From the NCBI GenBank assembly GCA_965227335.1, contig CBDDFV010000009.1:124001-188000 (forward strand): DNA of 64,000 nt, given 5' to 3'. The DNA comes from CBDDFV01 sp965227335. GTDB taxonomy: Bacteria > Planctomycetota > Phycisphaerae > Phycisphaerales > SM1A02. This document shows, piece by piece, positions 43,765 through 52,803 of this stretch. Numbering within the stretch: the first letter of the stretch is position 1; each line of letters opens with the position of its first letter. A program made the position numbers and the translations under genes. The notes under the pieces were generated by a model. The model was not told where the DNA came from and did no database searches. It saw only the letters and a program-made list of their open reading frames with translations.

Positions 43765-44973
43765 ATGCGACGCATACTGCTTGCGACTGCCGCGGGCGCG
43801 ATGACGCTCAGCGCGACATCCTACGCCCAGTCCGATCGACAGGGCGAAACGCGAACGAAGCCATGGTTCGTCTCGTGCGACACCATCCTCGACGCCACGG
43901 TCGCCGCCCGGAGCGATCGAGAGCACACCGCAGAAATCGACGACCTCGTCGTGGACACACGCAACGGCCGGGCGGTGTACGCCATCATCGACACGAACGG
44001 CATCCTGGGAAGTGACAACAAGACCGTGGCGATCCCATACGGCGCGCTGTCGTGGAATCGTGGCAATCAGCAGTTCACGCTCGATGTGACGGCCGACGAA
44101 CTCCGAAACCTCCCCGAATGCGATACCAGGAACCTCGCCCACCTCCAGGATCAGAGCTGGTTCAGCACGCTCCGGGGCATCTTCGGTGAGCAGCCGGAGC
44201 TGCATGCCGCCGCTGAGATGCGCGGCGACGAGTACACCCGGTACTTCACGCGGACGCGGCCGGCGTCTTTCGATGGAGAGATCGTGGCGATCAACCGTCA
44301 GGCCAAGACCGCCCAGGGTGGTGCGTTCTACGCGGTCGTCGTCGAGGATGAGGATAAGGGCGAGCAGCGCACCGTCTTCCTCGCCCCGGTGGCCTACCTG
44401 ACCCGGGAGTCGAACATCCCCAGTGAAGGCGACAACGTGACGGTGACGGCGATCCGGACCATCGACGCGGACGGCGAGGTCGTCCACGTGGCGAAGTCGA
44501 TCCGCGCCGACGGGAAGACGTTGCGACTGCGAGACGACAAGGGTGTGCCGGCCTGGCAGACGTCTGATGCGCCGATGTCGCGCTCCTTCTACATGCTCGC
44601 GAGCGACATGAAGGACGGCGCCCTGCATGCTCAGAGGCAGGAGTTCGGGAGTGTCAACGACGTCGCCTTTGAGGCGAACAGTGGAACCGCTGCGTTCGCG
44701 ATCATCTCCGTGGGCGGCGTCCTCGGCGTTGGCGACACGCTGTACCCCGTGCCGTACGGTGCGTTCGCATCCGGCCCGTCGAACAACCTCTACCTCGACA
44801 TGCCTGCGTCCAAGCTCAAGCTGGCGCCGAAGCTGTCGGAGGACGGGCTCAAGGATCTCAACCACCAGCAGTTCGCCCAGAGCGTCTGCGACTACTTCGG
44901 TGTGAAGCCGAAGAACTTCGACACGGATCGATCGACACGCTGGTCGACGCAGCAGCGTGCCTCGGGGAACTAA
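43765..44973 (+). CDS. Exported protein with PRC-barrel domains
   Basis: A protein of 402 residues; ATG 43765 has AAGGAG 7 bases upstream, whereas the frame to 43624 lacks support. Signal peptide about 1-20 (ending SYA). Two PRC-barrel-like units, AEIDDLVVDTRNGRAVYAII (about 53-100) and a second with NDVAFEANSGTAAFAIISVGGV near 305-350, each with a G.G...VPYGAL-type strand. PRC barrels stabilise photosynthetic complexes or bind RNA in other proteins; the exported versions have no known role. Confidence 0.75.
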   Translation: MRRILLATAAGAMTLSATSYAQSDRQGETRTKPWFVSCDTILDATVAARSDREHTAEIDDLVVDTRNGRAVYAIIDTNGILGSDNKTVAIPYGALSWNRGNQQFTLDVTADELRNLPECDTRNLAHLQDQSWFSTLRGIFGEQPELHAAAEMRGDEYTRYFTRTRPASFDGEIVAINRQAKTAQGGAFYAVVVEDEDKGEQRTVFLAPVAYLTRESNIPSEGDNVTVTAIRTIDADGEVVHVAKSIRADGKTLRLRDDKGVPAWQTSDAPMSRSFYMLASDMKDGALHAQRQEFGSVNDVAFEANSGTAAFAIISVGGVLGVGDTLYPVPYGAFASGPSNNLYLDMPASKLKLAPKLSEDGLKDLNHQQFAQSVCDYFGVKPKNFDTDRSTRWSTQQRASGN

Positions 44974-45019
44974 CGGGATCGCCGTTCCCCCGAGCGATCG
45001 CTCGCGACACAGAGTCGAC

Positions 45020-45052
45020 GCGCTCCGCTGCCGGAGGGCGGTGGAGCGCTTT
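45020..45052 (+). terminator. Likely terminator of the PRC-barrel gene
   Basis: GCGCTCCGCTGCC / GGCGGTGGAGCGC pairs over 11 of 13 positions with a GGAG loop, followed by TTT. It lies 47 bp after the stop and is oriented to end that transcript. Confidence 0.65.
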
Positions 45053-45206
45053 CCGCAAAGCCTGATGCGATAGACATAACCACATGCTCACCGTCGTCCG
45101 GTGGACACGCGCTCGTCAGAAGAGCTTTTTCCCGGGCGGCGTCGATGCCTGCCTGATCCGTGCTCGTGGATGTGGACGTCGCGCACGTCCCTCGTGCCGT
45201 CGCGCG

Positions 45207-46013
45207 TCAATCCAGGTCCTGCAGCGCGATGTAGACACCGACCGGGTCTCGAATGACGGCGTATCCGGCCCCAGGCGTTTCCTTGACGACCTCGCCGCCA
45301 CCCGCGCGGACCTGTCGAAGGCTCTCGTCGAAGTCATCGACGGGCAGACTGAGTATCCAGACGGAAGGGATACGCTTGTTGTCGTCATTCCTCGGGCGGA
45401 TTTCCGCCGCGGCGACACCATCTGGTCCCCGCAGTTCGAACGGACCCTCTGCATCGGTCGCGGCCGCCGACCATCCCACGACCTGCTCGTAGAATCCGCA
45501 CATCGACGACACGTCCGAGACGACGAGCGAGAGCCAGGAAATGCAGCCAACCCTGGCGGGATGACCTGTCCCGTTCGATTCGTCGACCACCACGGGGATA
45601 ACGCCGAACGCGGCGCCAGCCGGATCCATGAGAACAGCCCACTGACTGCGCCCGTCGTCGTCCTTGGCGTGAAGCAGCTCCCGGCCGCCAAGCTCCAGCG
45701 TGCGGGCCGCGCTCGCAGCGACATCGGACACCTGGACGTGCGGCATCCACTGCAACGGGAGGGCTTCGTATTCAGGTGAACGCGCCCCGAGGCCGATGAC
45801 CGGCGCGCCCTGGTTATTGGTCAGGTCGTCCCGCCACAGTGGAGCCGACCCCGTCGTAAGAACCCGCGTGTAGAAACCGACTTCCCGCTCATGGTCCGGC
45901 GCCGCAATGTCTGCACTGACCACGCCGCCAACGCCGTAGAAGAATGGGCCGCGCATGATCACCTGTTCTGGATTGAGTTCGCGAGAATCAGACCGGGCCG
46001 TGTCCACCACCAT
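45207..46013 (-). CDS. Two-domain VOC (glyoxalase-fold) protein
   Basis: A protein of 268 residues if started at 46013, or 249 from MRGPFF at 45956, which begins the domain directly; neither start has a good ribosome site. Two vicinal-oxygen-chelate domains are seen: ADIAAPDHEREVGFYTRVL with AVLMDPAGAAFGV, and SLVVSDVSSMCGFYEQVVGW with AVIRDPVGVYIAL. Members include extradiol-type enzymes, glyoxalases and antibiotic-binding proteins; the substrate here is unknown. Confidence 0.8.
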   Translation of the reverse strand: MVVDTARSDSRELNPEQVIMRGPFFYGVGGVVSADIAAPDHEREVGFYTRVLTTGSAPLWRDDLTNNQGAPVIGLGARSPEYEALPLQWMPHVQVSDVAASAARTLELGGRELLHAKDDDGRSQWAVLMDPAGAAFGVIPVVVDESNGTGHPARVGCISWLSLVVSDVSSMCGFYEQVVGWSAAATDAEGPFELRGPDGVAAAEIRPRNDDNKRIPSVWILSLPVDDFDESLRQVRAGGGEVVKETPGAGYAVIRDPVGVYIALQDLD

Positions 46014-46091
46014 GCTCCATGGGCCTGACGCAAAGTGTCCCGGTCGGCGTGAGGGCTGTCAACCGTTGATCTCGTCCGGTGATCCGGGGCG

Positions 46092-46682
46092 ATGTCAACC
46101 AGTTCGAGGCGTCTCACATTCACGCTCGCCGCGCCCCGTGGCGTGAGGTCGTTCGCTAACGCCCCCGTTCCGATCTGGCTGCACTTCAACGGCCTCGACT
46201 ACAACGGAGAACTCGACCAGATCGTGGTGAGCATCAGACAGTTCAGCGAGATCTGGGTCATCTCGCATGATCCGATGGAGAGCGGAGGTCTTCTCTACCG
46301 GTGGGGCAACCCCGAAGCGTACGGCCGAGGCGGGCCCGCGGATCAGGTCTTCGACGGGCAGCACAATCCCCGGTGGATCCGTGAAGGACTCCGCTGAGCC
46401 GGGAACATCATGGTCTTCAACAACGGAGCCGATCGCGGCTACTCCTCCGTGGATGAGATCACGCCTCCGCTGAATCCCGACGGAACCTACGAGCTCGACC
46501 CGATTGCTCCGTTCGGGCCGGTTGAACTGTCAGACAGCTGCGACACCATTGACGGCCAGCCGTTCTTCTCGAACACCGGTTCCAGCGCCCAGCGGCTCGC
46601 GAACGGCAACATCCTGATCGGTCTCTTCGAGGGAGACGCCATCGAGATCGACGACGCCTGTCTCAGTGTGACCGGGGCCTGA
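46092..46682 (+). pseudogene. Arylsulfotransferase (ASST)-type gene, broken
   Basis: One frame holds two parts of an ASST-like sequence: WLHFNGLDYNGELDQIVVSI, LLYRWGNPEAYGRGGPADQ and QHNPRWIREGLR, then, after an in-frame TGA (46395-46397), AGNIMVFNNGADRGYSSVDE and FFSNTGSSAQRLANGNILI. A single base change would restore the Gly usual at that site. Both the N-terminal third and the catalytic C-terminal end of the normal protein (about 400-450 residues) are missing. It is a degraded remnant. Confidence 0.75.
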
Positions 46683-47049
46683 CGTTGCCCGCGGATGCAG
46701 GCTCTGCATCCGACTCCTCAGCCAGCCGACGCACCTTGAACTCGCGGCCCCAGTCCTGCATCGCGACGAGGACCGGCTCCAGCGACCGGCCGTACGCCGT
46801 CACTTCGTACTCGACGCGGGGCGGCACTTCGGCGAAGACGTGCCGCGCGACGACCCCATCCGCTTCGAGCTCTCGCAACTGCAGCGTGATCATGCGCTCG
46901 GTCGCGTTCGGCACCAGACGCCGCAGCTCCCCGTACCGTTTGCGGCCGTCGAGTAGGTGGCAGACGAGGACCGGCTTCCACCGGCCCCCGATCACGCTCA
47001 GCGTCGCTTCCACGTCGCAGCCGGTCTTCCAGTTGTACTTTCGTGTCAT
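46663..47049 (-). CDS. HxlR-family transcription regulator
   Basis: A protein of 128 residues, a winged helix of the HxlR family: VIGGRWKPVLVCHLLDGRKRYGELRRLV, MITLQLRELEADGVV and a YEVTAYGRSLEPVL wing region. One Cys at residue 11 (TGCDVEATL) is at the site where YodB/QsrR-type members have a redox-sensing Cys. It is divergent from a quinone reductase-like gene with 119 bp between, and an inverted repeat lies between them, so it probably controls that gene in response to quinones or electrophiles. Confidence 0.9.
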   Translation of the reverse strand: MTRKYNWKTGCDVEATLSVIGGRWKPVLVCHLLDGRKRYGELRRLVPNATERMITLQLRELEADGVVARHVFAEVPPRVEYEVTAYGRSLEPVLVAMQDWGREFKVRRLAEESDAEPASAGNVRPRSH

Positions 47050-47082
47050 GATTGGCGTCCTGATCCGTCCATCGTTCTCCGA

Positions 47083-47102
47083 TACTTACATTTTTGTGGG
47101 TA
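47083..47102. promoter_or_regulatory. Candidate HxlR operator
   Basis: An inverted repeat TAC-TT-ACA-TTTT-TGT-GG-GTA, 20 bp, lies 34 bp ahead of the regulator start and 67 bp ahead of the oxidoreductase. TAC..TGT-type half-sites suit HxlR-type dimers. Confidence 0.55.
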
Positions 47103-47168
47103 CGTGTCAATTTCGCGGACAGCGGGTAGTTTGCGCCGCATCCCAAGCACGAACAAGGACCAACGCCC

Positions 47169-48155
47169 ATGCACGCCATGCTTGTCAACGCCTACGGCGA
47201 CGACGCCACATTCGCCCCCGCCGAAGTTGAGACGCCCGAGGTGAAGCCGGGGCATGTCCTGGTCAGGATCGCGGCGTCGAGCGTGAACACCGTCGACACC
47301 ATGATCCGCAGGATGGGCGAGGACCTGCCTCTTTCGCCCGACACGCCGGCCATTCTTGGAATGGATTTCGCCGGTACGGTCGAGACCGTCGGCGAGGGCG
47401 TGGACGGCTACGCCATCGGTGATGCGGTCTACGGCTGCGCGGGGGGGCTCGCCGATCTGCCGGGCGCCCTGGCGGAATACATCGTCGCGGACGCCGATCT
47501 CATCGCGAAGAAGCCCACGAGTCTCTCGATGCGCGAGGCCGCCGCGCTTCCGCTGGTGGGGATCACCGCGTACGAGGGTCTCCAGCGCGCCGGGATCAGG
47601 GCGGGACAGAAGGTGCTGGTCCACGGCGGTTCGGGCGGCGTCGGCCACGTCGCCGTGCAGTTGGCGAACCACTTCGGCGCGGATGTGTACTCCACCGGCG
47701 GCGGCGAGAAGCAGCTGGCGCTGATCGAGCAACTGGGCGCCACCCCCATCAACTACAAGACCGAATCCGTCGAGGCGTACGTCGCCAGATACACTGGCGG
47801 AAGCGGTTTCGATCTGGTGTTCGACTCCGTGGGCGGCGCCAACCTCACGAATTCGTTCGAAGCCGCCGCTCTGAACGGCCAGGTCGCCACGACGGTTTCA
47901 CTGTGCGAGCTCGACTTGTCCCCGGCGCACTTCAAGGGGCTTTCGCTGCATGTCGTCTTCATGCTGATCCCCATGCTCCACCATCACAAGCGTGACGAAC
48001 ATGCGAAGATCCTGCGCGACCTGGCTCGGATCGTCGAGTCCGGCGCGCTCAAGCCGGTGCTTGACGAGACGTGTTTCTCGCTCGACGAAGCCGGGCAGGC
48101 TCACGCCCGTCTGGAGAGCGGGCAGGCGATGGGCAAAGTCGTCGTCGAGAACTGA
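47169..48155 (+). CDS. Quinone oxidoreductase-like (MDR, zinc-free) protein
   Basis: A protein of 328 residues of the medium-chain reductase superfamily. It has an N-terminal GroES-like fold (VLVRIAASSVNTVDTMIR, ILGMDFAGTVETVG) and a nucleotide-binding motif VLVHGGSGGVGHVAVQLA near 155, typical of NADPH-quinone reductases. The catalytic-zinc Cys/His residues of alcohol dehydrogenases are not seen. It probably reduces quinones or other electrophiles with NADPH and is probably controlled by the adjacent HxlR regulator. Confidence 0.88.
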   Translation: MHAMLVNAYGDDATFAPAEVETPEVKPGHVLVRIAASSVNTVDTMIRRMGEDLPLSPDTPAILGMDFAGTVETVGEGVDGYAIGDAVYGCAGGLADLPGALAEYIVADADLIAKKPTSLSMREAAALPLVGITAYEGLQRAGIRAGQKVLVHGGSGGVGHVAVQLANHFGADVYSTGGGEKQLALIEQLGATPINYKTESVEAYVARYTGGSGFDLVFDSVGGANLTNSFEAAALNGQVATTVSLCELDLSPAHFKGLSLHVVFMLIPMLHHHKRDEHAKILRDLARIVESGALKPVLDETCFSLDEAGQAHARLESGQAMGKVVVEN

Positions 48156-48211
48156 GTGTCTTCGTCATCGCCCGAGCATTTCACGACCGTCGATCTCGAA
48201 CGGAGGACATC

Positions 48212-49111
48212 ATGCCACAGCCCGTCAAGCTTTTCATTCGCGTCATGTTGCCGGCGTTTGCCGGCGCTCTGGCGGGCGGGTGCGCGTCGTCGCACGTCGC
48301 CTCCGACGAGAGTCGAGCCGTAGCGCCGACCACGGAGGTTGTCCTGGCGTCCGAGGTCAAGTGGGAGCCGCTCAATCCGGCTCGCGGCGACAGCAGCCCG
48401 AAGGCCGGGACCCTCTGGGGCGATCGGAACGGCGCCGGGCCGACCGGCTTTCTCGTGCAGTTCGTGGACGGCTTCTCGTCGCCTCCGCACATTCACAATG
48501 TCTCGTACCGCGGGGTGGTCATCAGCGGCCTCGTCCACAATGACGATCCGAGCGCGGCCCGCATGTGGATGCCGCCGGGTTCGTACTGGACGCAGCCCAA
48601 GGGGGAAGCGCACATCACGGCGGCCAAGGGCAGCAGGAATGTCGCCTACATCGAGATCGAGGACGGGCCGTATCTCGTGCTTCCGGTCGATGCGTCGTTC
48701 GACAGCGGAGAGCGGCCGATCAATGTCGACGAATCCAATATCGTCTGGCTCGACGCATCGAACACACCCTGGGTTCACCACTCCGAAACGGCGACGTCTG
48801 CAAAGAGCGCCGAGGTCGCCTTCCTGTGGGGCGACCCTCAGGACGGTCAGTTGAACGGGACGCTTCTCAAGCTGCCGCCGGGGTACAACGGCACGATTCA
48901 CAGCCACGGTCCGACCTTTCGCGCCGTCGTGATTCGGGGCCGAGTCTCGCTTCGTCCATCTCGTCAGACTGGCGTCGAGACGCTGCCGCCCGGCAGCCTC
49001 TTCAGTTCCAGCGGTCCGTCGGTGCATGACGTGGCGGGCGATTCGGAGCAAGGGTGCATCATCTATGTCCGCGCGGACGGCGGTTTCGAGGTCGTTTCGA
49101 CGCAACGATAG
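48212..49111 (+). CDS. Exported lipoprotein with cupin-like (DUF4437) fold
   Basis: A protein of 299 residues. ATG 48212 has CGGAGG 6 bases upstream. Lipobox LAGGC with the lipidated Cys near 24. Two cupin-type halves: PPHIHNVSYRGVVISG near 93 and GTIHSHGPTFRAVVIRG near 229, each with His residues for a metal. The pair resembles DUF4437. The substrate is unknown. It follows the oxidoreductase by 56 bp and may be in the same transcript. Confidence 0.75.
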   Translation: MPQPVKLFIRVMLPAFAGALAGGCASSHVASDESRAVAPTTEVVLASEVKWEPLNPARGDSSPKAGTLWGDRNGAGPTGFLVQFVDGFSSPPHIHNVSYRGVVISGLVHNDDPSAARMWMPPGSYWTQPKGEAHITAAKGSRNVAYIEIEDGPYLVLPVDASFDSGERPINVDESNIVWLDASNTPWVHHSETATSAKSAEVAFLWGDPQDGQLNGTLLKLPPGYNGTIHSHGPTFRAVVIRGRVSLRPSRQTGVETLPPGSLFSSSGPSVHDVAGDSEQGCIIYVRADGGFEVVSTQR

Positions 49112-49238
49112 ACCGGTGGTCACCCACGTTCAGCGCCCACGCGATGGGTTCGATCGATCGCTCTCGCGTGAGGACAGAGTTGTCCAGAGCAACCCCGGCC
49201 CCGAGTCGTCTGACATTCGAAAGCGAGGTTGAGAACGC

Positions 49239-50012
49239 ATGCCGACCAGGGAGATCCATGAACTACGGGAGCGGGCGAAGGAACTGCGTTGCCTCTATCG
49301 CATCCATGAGATCGTCTCTCGACGCGGACGGCCGCCCGCCCACACGTTTCTGGAGGTGCTCGAGGTCATCCCCGAGGGCTGGCAGCGACCTGAATCAACG
49401 GGAGCGAGGATTGAATATTTCGGCCGTCACTACGTCGGGCCGGGCTTCTCATCGACAGGTCAGACGATTACGGCGCCCATCCGCCTCGATGGAACCGAGG
49501 TGGGTCGCGTCGACGTGTCCGACGCCTCGATCGTGGATGACGAAGCCAGGACATTTCTCGACGAGGAGAAAGAACTCTTGCGCAACATCGCCCATCGACT
49601 CGGGGAGTACCTCGAGTGGAAGCACACGGAGTTGCTCGGCGAGCGCGCCACGACTGCCGGCGTCCATTGGCGGTGGCGTGAAAGCTACGCGGAAGCGATG
49701 GCGGCGGCGCTCGACGCGGAGCGATTCGGCGTGTCGGGCGTCTACCTCGGCGGAAGCACCGAGGGCGGCGATGCCGGACCGGGCAGCGACATCGACCTGA
49801 TCGTCATTTGCGACGGCTCGGAGACCCAGCGGGAGCAGTTGCGACACTGGCTCGAAGGCTGGAGCCTCTGCCTGGCTGAACTCGCCCTCCAGCAGACCGG
49901 ATACGGGTTTCCCGGAGGGATTCTGAATGTGCAGTGGATGACGGAGGCGCCCGACCTCCGACACCGGCCGGATCTTCGCGTGCTCAGACTCGGCGGCGAG
50001 CCGAGTGCCTGA
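49239..50012 (+). CDS. GAF-like domain fused to a nucleotidyltransferase domain
   Basis: A protein of 257 residues. Residues 15-130 match a GAF-like sensor region seen in some pyruvate-water-dikinase-type proteins (LRCLYRIHEIVSRRGRP, VIPEGWQ, LLRNIAHRLGEYLE). Residues about 160-240 are a MNT-type nucleotidyltransferase core: LGGSTEGGDAGPGSDIDLIV with the catalytic pair D184 and D186. The combination of the two domains is uncommon. It may transfer a nucleotide in response to a bound ligand; partners are not visible nearby. Confidence 0.7.
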   Translation: MPTREIHELRERAKELRCLYRIHEIVSRRGRPPAHTFLEVLEVIPEGWQRPESTGARIEYFGRHYVGPGFSSTGQTITAPIRLDGTEVGRVDVSDASIVDDEARTFLDEEKELLRNIAHRLGEYLEWKHTELLGERATTAGVHWRWRESYAEAMAAALDAERFGVSGVYLGGSTEGGDAGPGSDIDLIVICDGSETQREQLRHWLEGWSLCLAELALQQTGYGFPGGILNVQWMTEAPDLRHRPDLRVLRLGGEPSA

Positions 50013-50122
50013 ACGCGAACGGGAATGAAGCTGACCCACTCACCCGACACCTGGACCAGGATCGGGGACCAGCGCATCTGACGGTCTTCGCGCCGGAGCC
50101 GTCGGAGGGAAAGGACCTCGCG

Positions 50123-50683
50123 TCAGAACAGATCGTCCCCGGGCAGCTTCGAGGCCTGCCTGATCCAGGTGGCCATGAGCGCCTCGTCCGGCTCATCGTC
50201 CTCGTGGATGTGGATGGAGCGCACTTCTTTGTACCTGGATTCGACAGGCGGCGGCGGACGCAGCGAAGCGCCGTTAAGGAAGGTCACCTTGACGTACCTG
50301 GTGAAGCAGTGGTAGCTGAGGAACCAGCCGTGGCCGTCGACGCCGTAGAACGGCGAGTTCCACCGCACCGCCTTCCGCACCTTCGGGGCGGTCCGCGTGA
50401 TGAGTTCGTCGAGGCGTCGTCCGACCTCATGCTTCCAGCCGGGCATGGCGGCGATGTAGGCCTGAACGGGGACGTCGCCGTCGCCCTTCGGAATCTGCGG
50501 ATTTCCGCCGGAGAGCAGCTTCGGGTTCGCCGAGCCGCCCGGGGCGGCAGCTTTCGGCGCGACCGTCGCCTGCTTCGGCGCAGTCTTCCTGTTCTTCTTC
50601 TTCTTCTTCTTCGCCGTCGTTTTCTGCGTTGACTTGTCGGCCACGGTGTGTGCTCCGGCTCGCCGCGCGTCGATCGCAGCCAT
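50123..50683 (-). CDS. DUF1801 (YdhG-like) protein with Lys-rich N-terminus
   Basis: A protein of 186 residues from ATG 50683, or 173 from a GTG at 50644 that has a CGGAG site. A low-complexity AKKKKKKNRKTAPK segment precedes a DUF1801 domain: YIAAMPGWKHEV, ITRTAPKVRKAVRWNSPFYG, GWFLSYHCF and VTFLNGASLRPPP, ending EALMATWIRQASKL. DUF1801 proteins are small, of unknown function and often called iron-chaperone-like. A basic tail could bind nucleic acid or polyphosphate (inference). Confidence 0.8.
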   Translation of the reverse strand: MAAIDARRAGAHTVADKSTQKTTAKKKKKKNRKTAPKQATVAPKAAAPGGSANPKLLSGGNPQIPKGDGDVPVQAYIAAMPGWKHEVGRRLDELITRTAPKVRKAVRWNSPFYGVDGHGWFLSYHCFTRYVKVTFLNGASLRPPPPVESRYKEVRSIHIHEDDEPDEALMATWIRQASKLPGDDLF

Positions 50684-50726
50684 GGTTGTCGGGCCCACGA
50701 CGATCAGCGGCCGACGCCCGTCCGCC

Positions 50727-52550
50727 TCAGTCGCACGGCCCCCACGCGGCGAGGAGCGTCGCGAGATCGCTCGGGCCGACGCCGTCCCCGTCGAGATCGG
50801 CGGGGGTGCAGTCGCCGCCCCAGGCCCCGAGCAGCGTGGCGAGATCGGGGGCGTCGACGACGTTGTCGCCGTCGAGGTCGCCCGGGCACGGCTCGAGGTC
50901 GAGGTAGAACTCGGCCAGACGCTCGCCCAGCACCAGCCCGCCTTCCGTGCCGACCGTCGGCGACTGCGGCGGGACCGGGATGTGGTTCGAGCGGACGAAC
51001 CAGACGTTGGGATCGGCGTTCGCGACGGTGCGGATCTCATTGTCAAGCGCGTCGAGACGGTCCGTCTCCCACACCAGCGCATCGGGCAGCTCCGCGATGA
51101 TCCAGCGGAGGTCCGCGGCGTCGAGATCGGCGCGCATCGCGTTGACGATCGCCTCCAGGTTCTCGGCGTACTCGTTTCGGAAGGGCGGCCACCACGCATC
51201 GTGCTCGCCCGGGGTCCAGACCACGGCCTCGAGCTGCGGATTCATGCCGCGCTGCTTGAGATCCGCGAGCGCGGCCTGGATGAAAGCGATGGAATCGTCG
51301 TACTGCGGCAGACTGGCGTCGCTCGGATTCGGGAGCCAGTCGCGAGCGACCGCCGCGCTGTGGACGACCTTGATGATCGCGACCGGGTCGCCGGATGCGC
51401 AATCGACGGCGCGGCCGAAGCTCAGCTCGGGCCCGAAGTTCGTCAGGTAGTCCGCGGGGCCGAGCGGGGCCCAGTCGGTCGAGACATGCTCGCCGCCGCC
51501 GAGGCGATAGCGGTAGAGGACGTCGTGCTGCGGCGTGTTCAGCGCGGCGTACTCGGGGTGGTCGGCGATCTGCGAAGCGTACGCACCTTCGCCCTCCATC
51601 GAGCGCTGTCCGGCGAAGATGAACACCCGCACGTCCTCGCCCGGTTCGGCGGGGAAGCCGCAGCAGAACTTCTCCGACGCGTGCGCGACGTCGACGCCGA
51701 TCGAGTTCAGGTAGGCGTCGGCGTACGCCTCGCCAAGCTGGAGTTGCCCTTCGGTGCCAAAGTGGTAGTGGGGCGCGGCCTGGCCGATGTCGAGGCGGAA
51801 GGCGAGATGGCTGGCGGGAACGAACGTCGCGTGCGGGTCCTGGGCGACGGCCGCGAGCTGCTGGGCCCGCAGCACCTGCATGTTGTCACGGAAGTCCATC
51901 CCCCAGATGCATTTGTCGCTGGTCGCGCCGACGAAGAACGGCAGATCGGGCGCGTTGAGATCGGTGCGGAAGCGGGCCATGAGCTCGAGGAGATTCTTGC
52001 GGTACTGCTGAACGTACGTGTTGTTCAGCATGTCGTTTTCGCCCTGGTGCCACAGCACGGCTTCGAGCGTCCAGGGGATTCCTTCTTTCGTGAGCTCGGC
52101 GAGCGCCGTCTCGACGAGCGTAATCGTTCGCGCGTACATCAGCGCCCCGGACGCCGCGTCGGGATCCCAGTCGACGGCGAGGTTCGTCCCGCCCCGGGTG
52201 GACTTGATGATCGCGATCGGGCCGGCGGATGCGTTCTTGACGGCGTGGCCGAAGGTGATCTCGGGGCCGAGGATCTGGCGTTGCGTCTCGGGCTGCAGCG
52301 GGATCCAGCCGTTCGAGCTGAACGGCGCGGCGCCGTTTTCGTACCAGTACCGCACGTCCGGCTGCGGCGCGCCGGCGCCGACGAACGGCGGGAAGTCGTC
52401 CACCTCCGAGGCGTGGGTGTCCGCGCCTTCCGCGTTGGACTGGCCGGCGACCAGGAACACGCGGACGGTCTCTTCCGCGCACGCGGTGTCCGCGGCGAGC
52501 GTCACCACGCCCGTCACGCTCAGGATCAGACCCAGATCACGAATTCTCAC
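50727..52550 (-). CDS. Exported tandem sialate O-acetylesterase (SASA)-type protein, dockerin-like tail
   Basis: A protein of 607 residues from GTG 52550, which has AAGGAGG 7 bases upstream; the longer frame has no signal. Two SGNH/SASA domains. In the first, Ser38 lies in AGQSNAEG, with WHQGEND and PHYHFGTEG. In the second the matching motifs read AGQRSMEG, WTPGEHD and SPTVGTEG, so the nucleophile Ser and the catalytic His are both missing. The tail has two calcium-loop motifs (GDLDGDNVVDAPDLATLLG, and a shorter second). The likely role is removal of acetyl groups from an outer polysaccharide by domain one; domain two may bind substrate only. Confidence 0.85.
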   Translation of the reverse strand: MRIRDLGLILSVTGVVTLAADTACAEETVRVFLVAGQSNAEGADTHASEVDDFPPFVGAGAPQPDVRYWYENGAAPFSSNGWIPLQPETQRQILGPEITFGHAVKNASAGPIAIIKSTRGGTNLAVDWDPDAASGALMYARTITLVETALAELTKEGIPWTLEAVLWHQGENDMLNNTYVQQYRKNLLELMARFRTDLNAPDLPFFVGATSDKCIWGMDFRDNMQVLRAQQLAAVAQDPHATFVPASHLAFRLDIGQAAPHYHFGTEGQLQLGEAYADAYLNSIGVDVAHASEKFCCGFPAEPGEDVRVFIFAGQRSMEGEGAYASQIADHPEYAALNTPQHDVLYRYRLGGGEHVSTDWAPLGPADYLTNFGPELSFGRAVDCASGDPVAIIKVVHSAAVARDWLPNPSDASLPQYDDSIAFIQAALADLKQRGMNPQLEAVVWTPGEHDAWWPPFRNEYAENLEAIVNAMRADLDAADLRWIIAELPDALVWETDRLDALDNEIRTVANADPNVWFVRSNHIPVPPQSPTVGTEGGLVLGERLAEFYLDLEPCPGDLDGDNVVDAPDLATLLGAWGGDCTPADLDGDGVGPSDLATLLAAWGPCD

Positions 52551-52631
52551 GTCACTTCCTCCTTGCCGCGTGGGCGGCCAACCCTCAAGTGTAGCAGGGG
52601 AGCGCGGCGGGAAGGAGGGCCTGGTTCGCGT

Positions 52632-52657
52632 CGCCGCACGTCGATCGCGGCGTTTTT
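52632..52657 (+). terminator. Hairpin with T-run in the SASA/CARDB divergent leader
   Basis: A 6-bp stem CGCCGC / GCGGCG with a 9-base loop and TTTTT following (52653-52657). It lies between divergent genes where no + gene ends, so it might be a chance form, an attenuator or a relic. Confidence 0.4.
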
Positions 52658-52803
52658 CGTTCGCGGGGCATGTCTCGCGCCAGCGTCCGCTGGGCGGGCA
52701 AGATGAGACGCGATTCACACCCGCACCACGTCGCCCTCACGTCACAAGCAGAAGATTCCTGAGTTGATCGTACTTTCCCAACCCTCTGCCGCCCGGAGCC
52801 GCC

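Noticed and set aside
46395..46397. In-frame TGA as a selenocysteine codon
   Set aside because: No SECIS-like hairpin was evident, the family has Gly at that site, and both ends of the gene are missing. A nonsense mutation is simpler.
50634..52706. 690-codon frame antisense to the double SASA gene
   Set aside because: The minus strand has clear SASA motifs, a signal and a ribosome site. The + frame has no motif and arises from high GC.
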